Assembly: GCF_026210795.1 (NCBI RefSeq)
Contig: NC_089433.1
Coordinates: 4,675,001 to 4,739,000 of the forward strand
Reading direction: 5' to 3'
Length of the DNA stretch: 64,000 nucleotides
From: Rhizophagus irregularis
Lineage: Eukaryota > Glomeromycota > Glomeromycetes > Glomerales > Glomeraceae
Shown here in pieces: positions 12,613 to 24,449 of this stretch; positions within the stretch are counted from its first letter, which is position 1; every line of letters begins with the position of its first letter. A model generated the notes under the pieces. That model had not been told where the DNA came from and made no database searches. It saw only the letters and a program-made list of their open reading frames with translations. A program made the translations under genes and the position numbers.

Positions 12613-12766
12613 TTAAAAGCAGTCTGAGGCATAATAACTCAATCGATCAAGCATAGCAACGGTATCGCTGGTGTCAATAGGAATCTGAAAATCGTTACTA
12701 ATAGGGCCTTCATTTACACCTACAGCATAATAGTATGAAGCAATCTCAGATATAGTAATATTTAAA
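12613..12766 (-). pseudogene. orphan coding exon, possibly a relic
   Basis: After a GATATAG acceptor-like site at 12767-12768 the minus strand is open for 51 codons to a stop at 12613-12615. It includes YYYAVGVNEGPISND and DTSDTVAMLDRLSYYA, a composition unlike random AT-rich sequence. It lies 42 bp downstream of the Cys-rich gene at 12809-13072. Splicing from that gene's GTAAGA donor (at 12821) gives the wrong phase (phase 1 against the phase 2 needed). It may therefore belong to another transcript or to a frame-broken ancestor of that gene. The family is not recognised. Confidence 0.4.
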
Positions 12767-12808
12767 CTATATCACAGCTATTTGTGATTGCAATTGATTA
12801 TTTCTTTT

Positions 12809-13072
12809 TTATTTTTTCTTACCGTTCACTTTTTTGCTTGGATATCTAATTTTCTTACATTCTTCAACATCGTTGCAACAGATAGCATTCGTTCTATGCA
12901 TAAAATCCGGGAGAATTACACATAAATTTATAGCACAACCAAAAAAACCCGGTCCACTACAAGTCATATCTCCACATGGCGTGAAAAAACATGATTGTTT
13001 CATGGGCACGGGTTCAACATTGTTTATTGAGATTAAACCTAATAAAGGTATGATTAATTTAGTTACTTTCAT
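12809..13072 (-). CDS. small cysteine-rich secreted protein candidate
   Basis: An 87-codon frame. The N-terminus MKVTKLIIPLLGLISIN looks like a cleavable signal peptide (positive start, hydrophobic core about residues 6-16). The mature part has eight Cys (28, 33, 38, 46, 51, 65, 66, 72; spacing C4C4C7C4C13CC5C), consistent with four disulfides, and a Lys-rich tail. Small secreted Cys-rich proteins of this size are typical effector-like products of mycorrhizal fungi, but I see no named family. A GTAAGA donor lies inside the last codons (12821), so the 3' end may be spliced. An antisense frame at 12834-13088 lacks these features. Confidence 0.6.
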   Translation of the reverse strand: MKVTKLIIPLLGLISINNVEPVPMKQSCFFTPCGDMTCSGPGFFGCAINLCVILPDFMHRTNAICCNDVEECKKIRYPSKKVNGKKK

Positions 13073-15822
13073 GTTTAATTTTTATTAAACTTATAAACAA
13101 TTAGAGGGAGGGTAAATTTCGACAAAATACTTTTCTCAAAAATTTCATTATTTAGAAATCTGTAAAAAAATACCAAGAAATATATGTATAATACATGGGA
13201 CCATTTTCGTGAAGATATGGTTAGGTTAATGCAGCATGTATATCGTACCTTAATAGCACAATTGACCCGTTTAGAACTTTTCTCCTGGAATATTTCACGT
13301 TCATACTGTTCATACCTTCCATTTCATTACACACTTCTTTTAACCATTTAGGATATATGTTCATTTTTTTCCGAAAAAAGGCTGCTTTACCTCATAAATT
13401 AGGATAAATAATAAATCACATAGGAAACAATCGTTACGCCAACGTCAATGATTTTTTCAAGCTTACTTTTGCCGCACATGAATATATGTATTGACCATTC
13501 ATTTCATTTCTGTAATCCAACTATAATAATTATTTCGGACTAACTACTGTGAACTATGCCAGATGTGAAAATAAATCAAACGAAGCCTAGTTTATTAAAT
13601 TTAAAATTGAATTCTTACATGATGATGACTGCACAATCAAAAATTGTACGAGATACATATTCGTTACATGATGTATCCACACATTATCTATACTGTATAC
13701 CCTTGGAGATATTGTTAGGTCAGTTCTTTAACGCTTAAAAGTATTAAGCAATTATGTAAGCAGAAGGTTTATATATAATAAACGGTATACAGTATAATTA
13801 CACAGTATATCGAAAAATATCCAATCAGACGTGTAGTATAGCGCATTTGTGGACCTTTCATTCCTTTATTATTAAAATTTATGTACTGTATAAAAAACAA
13901 ATACATTGGATTTTCAATAATAACTAAAGCAGGTATAATGATATTCACGCCCCTGAATATTTATAGCCTGAATTGCAAAATTATAATGTATTGTAAGTAT
14001 GAATCATACGCCAAAAAGAAATAAAATCATGGTAAAATATTCTTTTAAAAAATCTTGGCGCAATAATTGATAATCTAAATAAAGATCAAGGTTTATTAAT
14101 TAACATATAAAGTCAATGATTAAGATCTCAAATCTCAACACATTCTCGAGATTTGTATCTCAGATGCATTTTACAATTGGAAGATTCAACATAAATAACA
14201 TGTGAAACTAACATATTTTTCATTCAAAAGCTTCCCAAAAAGTGCATATTTCAGTTATTGCAACAAGAAACTAATACTTTCACTAGAGATAACTGTTTCC
14301 TATCTAGATATTTAGATACATTTTTTTCAGTTGGAGAAAATCCCTCTTTTCTTAACAAAACCCATTCTCTTTCTTTAAAAAGAGCCCCTTTTCTCTCTCT
14401 TTTTTTGTAACACTTTTTCTTTCTTTTTCTTCCCACAAAACTAATAAAAAATCACAAAGAATAGTCCTTCAGGACATATTTAGAGTGAAAAAATAACACG
14501 TTTCCTTATAAATATGTATTCAACTTATTTAGTCGTGTTTTCCAAATAATACTTTCGCCAAAACTTAGAAAAAAAACTCGCACAAAGAACACATCAAATC
14601 ACGTATACCCTTTGGAAATAAGATTTGCAATACGTTTTCACTGCATGGTTATCAGATATAACAAGTACTGAATTGAGGAGGTAGCGAAACGAAAAGTATC
14701 TTCATCTACGTTTAAGGCGGGGAAAAACATTCTACCAGCACACATGTCCAAGCGGGAGAAAAACCAAAAGTTGTGAAGCGCAAAAAACTTTTGACACGAA
14801 GTTCAGGCACAATAAGTAGTGGTTCCATCAGTAAGATGTTATAAGTGGGAAGTGTCGTCAGTAAAGAATCGGACTAGAACCCTACTAATACCCTAGTTAT
14901 TGATTAGGTAGTTACGAAAAGAAGATCTATTATTATGACCATTGTTTAGATGTCAACATTTCTTTCATACACTTCAATTTCATATTCCATAATAATCGTT
15001 TGTACAAAATAATCTGCCACTTTTTTTTTAAGATGAGTAAAAAACACCCTTCCGAGTTTAACGCCAAACATATCAAATAAATTTTATTTGATAAATTTAT
15101 TTGTGGATAAATCAGTTTCTTTTTCAAGAAATTGTTTCAATTTATTTAATACTTCGGTATATTTTTTTTCTTTAATCATAAAAAGAAAACATCCCGTTAT
15201 TTTGGCTGATTATATTTGATTTTGTTAAATCATATAAATGATATGACGACGCTACGACCTGCTGCAACCTACTCAGATCAAACTTCTTTTGTGCCGATGA
15301 CAAATTACGAATTTTTAGAAAAATATTAGTGGAATAAGAGGATATCGGTTCTCAATTCAAGAATAAGCCCTTTTCTCAGATTCTCAGATTCTAGGATCAT
15401 GATCTGTCGTGTTGATTTTGACAAAATTGACGAGTCAATCAATTATCTTTGTTATTTCTTTCTGGTCTGAGCAATCTGATCTAAGCTATCTCTCGTTACA
15501 ATTGGTCATTCGTTAGATTTTATGAGAATTTTCGCTAGTACTTTTTTTATTACTGATATAGTGGGATATTAAAATTGATGCGTGTTAAATTTCTTTTAAT
15601 CATTGATCATTTAAATCATCAGTCCTCCACATAACATTCTTTTAGTTAACTAAAGAATAAAGTTGAACATAGATTAACGAGACAAATTCTTCAAGAAACT
15701 TCACTTTTTTATTGAATTATATAGATAACGTGCGCGTGAAATCCCTTACAAATATGCAATAAAAAAAATGTAATAAATATTATATTTCCTTCTCGATCAT
15801 TTTTTCTCAAATCCATCTTCTT
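13073..15822. other. intergenic, nothing recognised
   Basis: About 2.7 kb of AT-rich spacer. Short frames at 13556-13738 (+), 14251-14436 (-) and 14933-15127 (-) are low-complexity or featureless and are not supported. Small palindromes such as the AATCTC..GAGATT pair around 14128-14157 are present but unremarkable. Confidence 0.4.
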
Positions 15823-17486
15823 TTAAAAAGTGAACTTAATTCTTTGATGTTTACTTAAATTATCTTGCATAGCTACACTTACTCCATAACAATTCTTTGC
15901 AATAACCTCCTTCAAATTTTCTAGTCGATCACATAAATCTTGTAAAACCCTATCATCCATATCATAAACTAAACTAATATCTAAATATTCCAAATTTTTA
16001 CACCAATAAGAAATTTGTTTCAAATTTTTATCTGAAATTTCACAATTATCTAATACCAATTTTCTAATCTTAGAACAAGATCTTTCCTCGTTAGAAGAAG
16101 GAGGAAGTAAATCAATTGATGATGATACTTCCAAAATTTTACTACTAGTAAATGAAGCGTATTCTATTTGACTCGATTTGATTATAGAAAGAAAACTTTT
16201 TCCCGATATCTGTAATAAATAATTAAGATAAATAATTTTTAATCGAGGACAATAACTTAAGAAATCAGAAATTTCATCATCAATCAAATAACATCCACTT
16301 AAGTCAATAAACAAGAGTTTCCTGCATCCTCGCCCGATAGTCCTTAAACCTAACCTTGTAATTAAACTAAATGATAAAGAAAGATAAACAAGATTTGGAC
16401 AATGTCGTGAAATTATATTTGTAGCTTCATCGGTAAGCTTTGGATTACTGATTCCCAAATCCAATTTACGCAAACTTGGAATCTGTGAAATAATATTTTT
16501 GACAATTAAATCGGATGTAAAGCTGGAATGCATATATAATTTTCGTAATCCTTGAAGGTTTTTTACCATGGGGATTAAAGAAATTGCTCGAGTATTTAAA
16601 CAATGTGATATTGTGAGCGACGTGAGTTCCTTGCATCTATTTACCAAGCTTTGTAACGCATTTGGAGTGATGATAACGCAAAAACTAGGAAAAAGAAAAA
16701 AAAATCAGAAATCGGAAAAAAATAATAAAAAAAAATTTTTTTTTAATAAATTTCATTAAATATTACTCACCCTATATTTAACGTGGTAAGTTTAGAACAT
16801 CTCATTTCAATCCAATACAATGATCGATTCGTGAGACTTGTACATCCGAATAATTTTAATTTCTTTAAGTGATGACATGATTTCGTTAATTTTTCAATTA
16901 CCCTATCAGTAACTGTATAACAATTATAAAAATTAACGTTCTCAAGATTTGGTATGTTTGGAAAAAGGTCGCGAAGCATTTCCTCAGTGATAAGATTTTT
17001 TCTGTGAATTCTCGATAAATCAAGTTTTTTAACAAAATATCCATAAAATTTTGTTGAATAAAAATAAGTCGGTTTTGTAAAAGAAATTTGGGCCCCTACA
17101 TCTTTTTCTTCTTCTTCTTCGTATTCTTCTTCTGAAGTTCTTGAAATGGGAGACTTTATTACGTTCAAATATGCTTTTACAAATCTACTCCAATTATCTA
17201 ACGCTCGATTTCTTCTCGTCTTCGTTATTAGCTGTAATATTTCATGAAATCTTGAAAACGTTTCGAACTTATTAAATTTTACTGTACGCCATATGTAAAA
17301 TGATGTAATTATATGGTGCCATGTTTGATTAACTTGTGCGCATAATAATAAATCTTTAACGGAATCTGAAAAAAAACTAAATATGTTTACGAGAATCTCT
17401 GGCGGTAATAACGACAATGCACCTCCATTTATATCTGCTGCGGTCGTACAGGAACTTATATCTCTCTCATTGTTTGTTACTTCCAT
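15823..17486 (-). CDS. F-box / leucine-rich-repeat protein
   Basis: Two exons, 17486-16771 and 16684-15823, joined in phase 2 (1578 nt, 525 aa). The donor is GTGAGT and the acceptor TTTTTCCTAG. The splice restores the LRR text LNIG/F...ITPNALQSLVNRC across the junction, which supports it. The start is the ATG at 17486; an upstream in-frame ATG at 17540 only adds a hydrophobic, AT-rich extension. The F-box is at about residues 24-70 (LLPPEILVNIFSFF...LLLCAQVNQTWHHI). An acidic insert with a Glu run follows, then cysteine-containing LRRs to the end (C..L..L.L..C pattern). Proteins of this design act as substrate receptors of SCF ubiquitin ligases: the F-box binds Skp1 and the LRRs bind the target. 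It is transcribed divergently from the PP2C gene. Confidence 0.88.
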
Positions 17487-18016
17487 TAATTTTATAGATA
17501 AAATAAGAAAAAAAGGAACTGAAAAAAAAAAAATTTCCAAAACTGAAATAAAAAAAAAAATTTACAAAAATTTAATTAAATAATTTATCAGCTGATTGAC
17601 GTATTAGTGATACAAATACAAAAACAAGTTGTACATCCCGGAGTAAACCATATATGGCTTGTCTGCTGGTTGTCGTACTTCGTACTTCACTTCATTATGC
17701 CGATTTTATTTTTTTTAATCCTGTAAAGGAATTTTTTTTTTGGAATTTTAAAAATTTTTTTCATACATATTCAAACAAGGAATTAAAGAAATTTTTGTTT
17801 TTTTCGAATATCCTTACTTTTTTATTAAATTACCATACAATTATTTCTTAATTTCTAAATTAAAAAAAATTACTTACCGTAATTGTTATTGTACGTATTA
17901 TTATTAAACAAAATTGGTTTAATTTTTTTTCGTATATTTGTAAATAATAAATAGGAACTTGTTCTATCACCTCTTTTTTGTTTAACAAATTTCCTATATT
18001 TGACCGTAAGGTAATC
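17487..18016. promoter_or_regulatory. divergent intergenic promoter region
   Basis: 530 bp separate the start codons of the F-box gene (minus) and the PP2C gene (plus), so both promoters must lie here or overlap the genes. The sequence is rich in A and T homopolymer runs. I see no individual factor site that I can name. Confidence 0.5.
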
Positions 18017-19871
18017 ATGCAGAACGTTAAAAAACTTATAAAAAAAAAGTCCTTTTTGCCTTCAAGAGGTATGTCGGACATATCTATCAATGAGTCAAGA
18101 GATGATTTTATCTTAACGAGTTCCATCAGTGCATCCTCGAAAGCCGAAATTCATAAATATGATGATATTCAAGATCTTATAGTCACCGCTGTAACTGCGC
18201 AAGGACTTTTGTCTCAATGTATGTTTTTAATTTCGAATTTTCATTCATATGTTGATATTATTATTATTTTATTATTTTAATTATTTAACATATATATTTT
18301 TTTAGATGAGCCTATCACTTTTATGGAAGATTTCATAAGCGTTGCATCTTTTATCGTGAAAAACAAAACATATGAATATTTTGCGGTTTATGATGGTCAT
18401 GGAGGTAGAGATTCTAAAACCGGAATAAAAAAAGGAGGTAAATATAAACAATGAACCTTTATTTGCTTTCTCTTATTCATATTAAACAATTAATGATTAT
18501 TTTCTTAAAGGACATGAAGTTGCGGAGGAGTGTGTTAAATATATACCGGAAATAATTAAAAATGCCTTAAAAAATAATGATGATGACATTAAAGATTTAT
18601 TGATTAAAAGCTTCGAAAAGGCTGATAAAGGTAATATTAATTGTAATTAATTAATTTACAAATTTGCTAATTGATATCTTTTCCTTTTTTTAGAGCATTT
18701 TTTAAAAGATAAAAAAAGATTTCCGGAAAATGTTGGTTCCACAGCAATTATCATGTTAAGGGAAAATAAGAACATTTATATTGTATGTATAGAATTAATT
18801 GATTAAATGTTCTTTCTGTATTTAAAACATTTATCTAATAATTTATTAATCAGGCTAATCTTGGTGACTCTCGTGCTGTAATTTGTAAAGATGGAAAAGT
18901 ATTTTTTGAAACAGATGATTTTGATTGGACTAGCCCTGCAGGTATTTTAAATTTATGAATAATTTACTTCAAACTTTCTGATTCTTTTTTTTATTATTAT
19001 TATTATAACAATTACAGAACTAGAACGAATAGGAATAAATAAAAATAATAAAACTTATGCTATAAAAACTAATTTTGGAATTAAGAAATTTATATTGAAT
19101 GGAAGATTTTTAAATGGTAAAATTAAAATCTTAATTTTTATTTTTTAACTTTATTAATATATTAATGTTATAATTATTTTAGGTGAAAAGTGGAATATAG
19201 CAGCTTCACGTAGTTTTGGGGATTATCATTTTAAATTAGGTTCAAATAAACCTCCTGTTACAGGTAAAATTTATTAATTTATTAATTAAACTATTAATTG
19301 CATTAAAAATATGTGTGTGTAATTAAATTTTTAATAATTTAGCCAAGCCCGAAGTGAGTAGTCTCGTAATTGATGAGGATATGAAATTGATTCTTATTGC
19401 TTCAGATGGTTAGTAAAATAATTTAGAATTTATCATTATGAAAAATAATAATTAAGCAATGAACTAAAAAAAATTATTCTTTAATTATTAGGAATTTGGG
19501 AAAATGAGAAAGGATTGAAATCTGAGCATTATGTTTCAAAATTTATACAAATTGCCAAAAAACAAGATTCACCAAATGCAGATGAATGTTTAAAAGAAAC
19601 TTGCAAAGAATTTGTTAGATGGTGTATGATTGCTCAATTAAAATTTGAATATAGAAATTATGGAGATAACATTGCTTTAATTGCTATTGGAATACTTAAT
19701 GGAAAAAGTAAAGCAGAATGGTTTAGAGATATTAAAAATTGGAAAGGAATATATGAAGATAATAATTTAATTTCAAAAGATATAGATGATGCAATTCAAG
19801 AAGAAGATAGTGAAGAAATTGACTATGGATCAGATAGCGAGAGTTGTAAAATTGATTTTACCCAACTATAA
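18017..19871 (+). CDS. PP2C-type serine/threonine phosphatase, nine exons
   Basis: Exons 18017-18218, 18306-18437, 18511-18630, 18694-18782, 18854-18941, 19018-19116, 19183-19263, 19343-19408, 19492-19871; the joined length is 1257 nt (418 aa). All junctions keep frame with GT..AG sites, most in phase 1. PP2C motifs occur in order: FAVYDGHGG (Asp97/Gly98 metal ligands), ANLGDSRAVI, IAASRSFGD, ASDGIWE (Asp292) and YGDNIALIAIGI (Asp351). The Mn/Mg ligand set appears complete, so activity is expected. An in-frame ATG lies 13 codons upstream (17978). The N-terminus is basic (VKKLIKKK) and the C-terminus acidic. PP2C enzymes dephosphorylate Ser/Thr in stress and MAPK signalling; the substrate here is unknown. 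Confidence 0.93.
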
Positions 19872-20721
19872 AAATTCTGTGAATAATAATAAAGTGGAAT
19901 TATATAAATAATTTACTGTGATAGATTTTATTTTTTTTTTATCCATTTCTCTCTCTATCACTCTTTTTAGTTAGATTATATATTATATAAAATATTTTAT
20001 ATTCATTTTTTTTTTGTTGTTGTATTCAAAATAAAATATATTGTTGTTTTTAAATATAAATAAAATAAAGTTATTTTAAATTGTTATATTATTATATTAG
20101 TCGTATTTGAGAACATTATTAAAAGAAATAAGACTTATTACAAAAATTATAATTAAATACTATCATATAACTCAATTTTCGAAAAATATTGGTCATTAAA
20201 TTTCTTGTAAAATCTTGACCATATTCAATTGAAATAAAGTACTGTATATAATGAATATGAAGGCGGCTGTTTTATGAAAAATTTGAGAAAATCAGAGATA
20301 TATATAATTAGGTATAATCAAAGAAAATTAGGTAAAAGTATTATCTATTTAAATATAAATTTAAATTATTAATTATCACTTACCATTATCGTTTAGGTTC
20401 GAATTCTTGTCATATGATTTGATCGACACTAAAATCGGTAATGATTACGTAAGATAATTTTGTTTGACTTACGCAATTGTCATGTTTTTGTTTTTTCCCA
20501 GGATCGGCTCAATATCATGCATGTTCGCCATTTTTACATAAACTTTTTTAGCCACTGTGCTTTCCATGTATTTATGTCATCAATGATCATGCGTTAAGTT
20601 TCTTTATCGGGTAAATTGTCTCCATTACCGGAAAAAAAGACATATTGTAGAATGGACTTTTTACTTTTGATTGTGATGACCGCGCATATCCGTACATATA
20701 GCCATTAAGCATTGAAATTTC
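19872..20721. other. intergenic, nothing recognised
   Basis: AT-rich 3' flank of the PP2C gene with an AATAAA-like signal soon after the stop. No gene or repeat is supported. Confidence 0.4.
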
Positions 20722-21681
20722 ATATGGGCCGATTTGTCTCACTTCAATTATGTCACCTGTGGGTTGTCGATCATTGTCACATTTATCACCATAGCTAAAG
20801 TCCGTTTATTGGTCAAATTTCACGTGCGTGGTGATCAATAAATACGAACTTTAAAAAAATTTCGTTAAAAGAATTCAAAGAGAAAAAATTTTATAATTTT
20901 AATCACACAAATTTCATAATAAATAGAATTATTTTATAAACCACTTGAAAACAACCATTATATCTATTTTTATAAAGTAAAATTGTTCAAAATGAATAAC
21001 AGGAGACCGAGAAATCACGAAAACTATAAATAAATGTTATAATATGCTCAAAAATTATTATCCAAGCTTCCTATAATCCAATTTAAATAATTTTTAATAT
21101 TCTAAGAGGACAAACAAGACTCTTTCTTATAATACTAAAATTATCTAAACTCAGCATGTTTATCTATAGCTATAACTCTTTAAAGATATGGTACATAATC
21201 TCATCGAGGTAGTAAATAAAATAACACAGAACGTCCAAAAAAAACCTGTAATAAAATAAATAAGAATTAAAATTACAATAATAAAAAGATTTTTTTTAAA
21301 AGCTTTAATGTTTCTAATAAATATATGGGAACGTATTATTTTTGTTTTTTTCTAACGTAATAAGAGTTATTTTTGCCATTTTACCAAATAACCTTTCTAT
21401 TAAATAATTTTACAATACCACTTACCATTTCCAAAAAAAATAAATTCCTTCCAAAAAAAACCAATTCCAAACCAATTCCCGACAGGTTTTGACATTGAGA
21501 AATCAAGTTTTGCAAGCGTGCGAAGTCTTTGACAATTGGCTTAAAAGCAAAATCAAAATATACGTCATCATGCATTATTTGATATTATCACTATTTTCAC
21601 TATTTTTGTATATTGACATGTCGATCAAATTCACATTTATCACTTTTATTTATTAGTGATGTGAGCCAAATCGGCCCATAT
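20722..21681. mobile_element. possible TIR element, 0.96 kb, no coding capacity
   Basis: ATATGGGCCGATTTG(T)CTCAC at 20722-20742 is matched in inverse by GTGAG(C)CAAATCGGCCCATAT at 21661-21681. In addition GTCGATCA..TCACATTTATCAC occurs in direct orientation near both ends (about 20767 and 21619). The terminal match extends little beyond 21 bp and I find no clear target duplication, so element status is tentative. A related GATCGGCCCATATGATGACA lies at about 25397. Confidence 0.4.
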
Positions 21682-22567
21682 GTTGTATCGAATTTGGCGT
21701 AAAAATTACAAATGTAAAAATTAATGATGTTATTAATGGTTAAAATATATTCCGGCTAAAATATCTTCGGATTATTATTTTTTTTTTTTACTGCTTCGGA
21801 TAATTTGTTTCTTTAAAAGGACGGAAATTTCTTTTTTTCCAAATAAAAACCTTTGTTTTTAATTTTGTACGTGTATCAAGTATATAGTTTGTACCGTAAT
21901 GTACAGTGTACCTAATTAATTTCTTTGTCGTTTAAAACGAAAAACTATAAGTAAATAATATATACAACCGGGAAAGAATAATCTTTAATAAAAATTGATT
22001 AATATTCTTTATATGTTAAAAAGTAAAAAAAAAAAAGTTGCTCCAAAATAGATGGAGAACGGGATTTGTTTTTATGATAGGCTCAAACGATCTCCGAGAA
22101 AAAAATCTCGGATTGATTCAATATGTCAAAAAATTATGTCAGTATTTAACAAATGTACTAAAAGTACTGTGATGAATTATTTAATTATCTCGCAATAATT
22201 TATGATTATTTTCTGATATTCTTACGGATGGTATACTAAAAGTTTTATGGCCGAAACTGTGATATAAATAGTCATCGTGAGAATGAATATCACAATTTTT
22301 CACGGAGCAGCCGTGAAAACCAAATTCTCCGTGAAATAATTATCACACATATTTTCCAAATATTTAATAAAAAAAATTCAGATATATTGAGTTTTGAGAG
22401 TAGAAATATTTTTTACCTCCAATTGTTAAAAATGCATATGAAAAATGAAAAGTAGTACAGTATATCTATTCTAATAGTACTGATGAGTGTACCAGATAAC
22501 CAGTAATTTTTAATTATAACGTTATTTATAATCGGAATAAATATTTATAATCGGAATAATAATTATT

Positions 22568-22680
22568 GCAGTTTTCAAAATTTTGTGTACATTGTGATTA
22601 CTGGTGATTATAATTACAGGAAGATTACAGGCCCGGTAATCGTCTTGTAATTTGGTAATTTTATTTATTAATTTGCATGG
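22568..22680. repeat. dispersed repeat copy B
   Basis: Second copy of the repeat at 3484-3696: TTGCAGTTTT, GTGATTATAATTACAGGA, a GGCCCGGTAAT core, CTTGTAAT and TTTGCATGG in the same order, with a shorter palindromic core. It has no coding capacity. Confidence 0.5.
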
Positions 22681-22743
22681 GTAGCACAATTACGAAACAG
22701 CGTTAAATCAATGACATTTTTTATTGTTATGACGAAGTGGAAA

Positions 22744-22904
22744 TGTTGTGCCCCAAATCTCAATATGCCCCAAATTGACGATAATCATCGATGATTACTA
22801 TATGTGAAAGGTAATGCTTTGAAAATTCTTAAGGCATTATAAAGATGGGCCGATAATTTAGGCCGATCGTTGATTTGGGGCAATCGTCAACTTGGGGCAC
22901 AACA
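22744..22904. mobile_element. inverted-repeat MITE, 161 bp
   Basis: The ends are TGTTGTGCCCCAA and TTGGGGCACAACA. A second inner inverted match (TGCCCCAAATTGACGAT against ATCGTTGATTTGGGGCA) makes terminal repeats of roughly 40 bp. It is flanked by GAAA on both sides (22740-22743 and 22905-22908), a possible 4-bp target duplication. I cannot assign the superfamily. Confidence 0.65.
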
Positions 22905-24449
22905 GAAATAAGGCAATTAGAAGAAAAAAAATTAGAAGGTCAAAAAATTCGTTAAAATATTGCAAATTGCAAATTTAGAATTTGTAGAAATCAAATTCTA
23001 AGATTCATAATTATTATTTTAAATTGTAAAAATAAAAATAATTTTAAACTTACTTATTTTTAAATATCAAAGCAAATTTCCTAGTCGGTATAATTAAAAA
23101 TTCTCGTGTATAAAATATTAAAATTCTGTTTTTTATTATTTACAATTGTTATCAATTAATTTATATAACTAATTATTAATTTGTTTTTTCTATATTTATT
23201 AAAAATAAAATTATATTTATCTTATAAAAAAAAAAAATTAGAAATTTAGCACAGTCTAGTGTCTTAATGACCTTCAGAGAAGGGAAAAGGAAGTAAAAAG
23301 GATGAGAGAGGGAGAAAATAGAGAGAAAAAGCGAGGGTTAGAGGTCTGTATTGACAACCCAGACCGGACCGGACTCTATTATTGTATATTCTCAAAAACA
23401 AAAAAAATTGGCCAACTTAATTTTGGCTAGTATAATTTCGGCCAGAATTAAGACGATTTTGGCCAGAATTACAAAAATCCGGGTTTAACGAAAAGTCATG
23501 TGCCGGCTCGGACCCGGGCCGGGTTCCGGTCCCGTTTGCATGCCTCCAACAAGGGTGTACATTAAAATCATTTTTTTTCATTGTATAGTACTTTTCCGTT
23601 AAAAATAATTACATTTGTCATCGAGATTAGGCCACTGATGCTAGACGAAAGTGTAGAGCGATTTCTCACCGGTATTTCTCTATATTTCTGCAATAACTTT
23701 AGATTTTTTTGCAGAAATTGGGAGTGTTTAAGCTCTAATGACATTATCTTATCAGATATTTAAATATAGTTGTACAACATTGAATTTATTGAATAAAGAA
23801 TTTGGTAATAGCAGTAGTAGAGAAGAGCTTTAAAAAATGCAGGGGTTAAAGTTGTTATTGTTAAAAGTTATACCTATTATAATGGAAATCAGATATTCTA
23901 TTTTGGTTTTGAAAAACCTCTTTTGCCTAAAGATGACGCACACATTTTATTGGTCAAAAGTAAATATTAGTTTCATATTTAATATCTGATATCGTAATAT
24001 TGCTACATAAAATCTACATGGAAAAATATAACATTTGATAGATAACATGTACAGTATATGCGTAATAAATAAACCATTGGTCTTTATTTATTTTATAATA
24101 TTCTGTTTTAAAGTAAAAGAAAATATATAATTGATAATATTAAATATGAAAGTGATTTATCAAAAACTATTTCTTTGGTAGTATATTTATATAAATAAAA
24201 TTTATTAGTTTATTAGCAAACGTTATTACAGTAAATGTAAAAGTATCAATATCAAATTCAAATTTTCTTGTCAAATCAGGTAAAATTTAGTTAAATTATT
24301 AAATTATGATATAAAATTATTTTTGTTTATTTTGATTTTTTTTTAATAATTTTATCTAAAATAATTTTTATTATAAAAAAAAATTATTATAAAAGATATT
24401 AACCAATTTATTTACAATATCTTATTAAATTTTTTTTACCATTATCATT
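22905..24449. other. intergenic with purine-rich tract and GGCCAGAATT repeats
   Basis: A GA-rich tract runs at about 23275-23330. It is followed by CCGGACCGGACT and by TTTGGCCAGAATTA motifs (23400-23480) and a GC-rich GGACCCGGGCCGGG stretch near 23512. These resemble dispersed repeats; similar GGCC/AATTCTGG motifs occur near 35920-35960. I see no gene. Confidence 0.4.

Noticed and set aside
12834-13088. Plus-strand 84-codon frame over the Cys-rich gene
   Set aside because: It is the antisense shadow; the minus frame has a signal peptide and regular Cys pattern.
20395-20410. GGTTCGAATTC as a tRNA T-arm
   Set aside because: No matching acceptor, D or anticodon arms; the same holds for the other TTCGA sites that I checked (3294, 4127, 36200).
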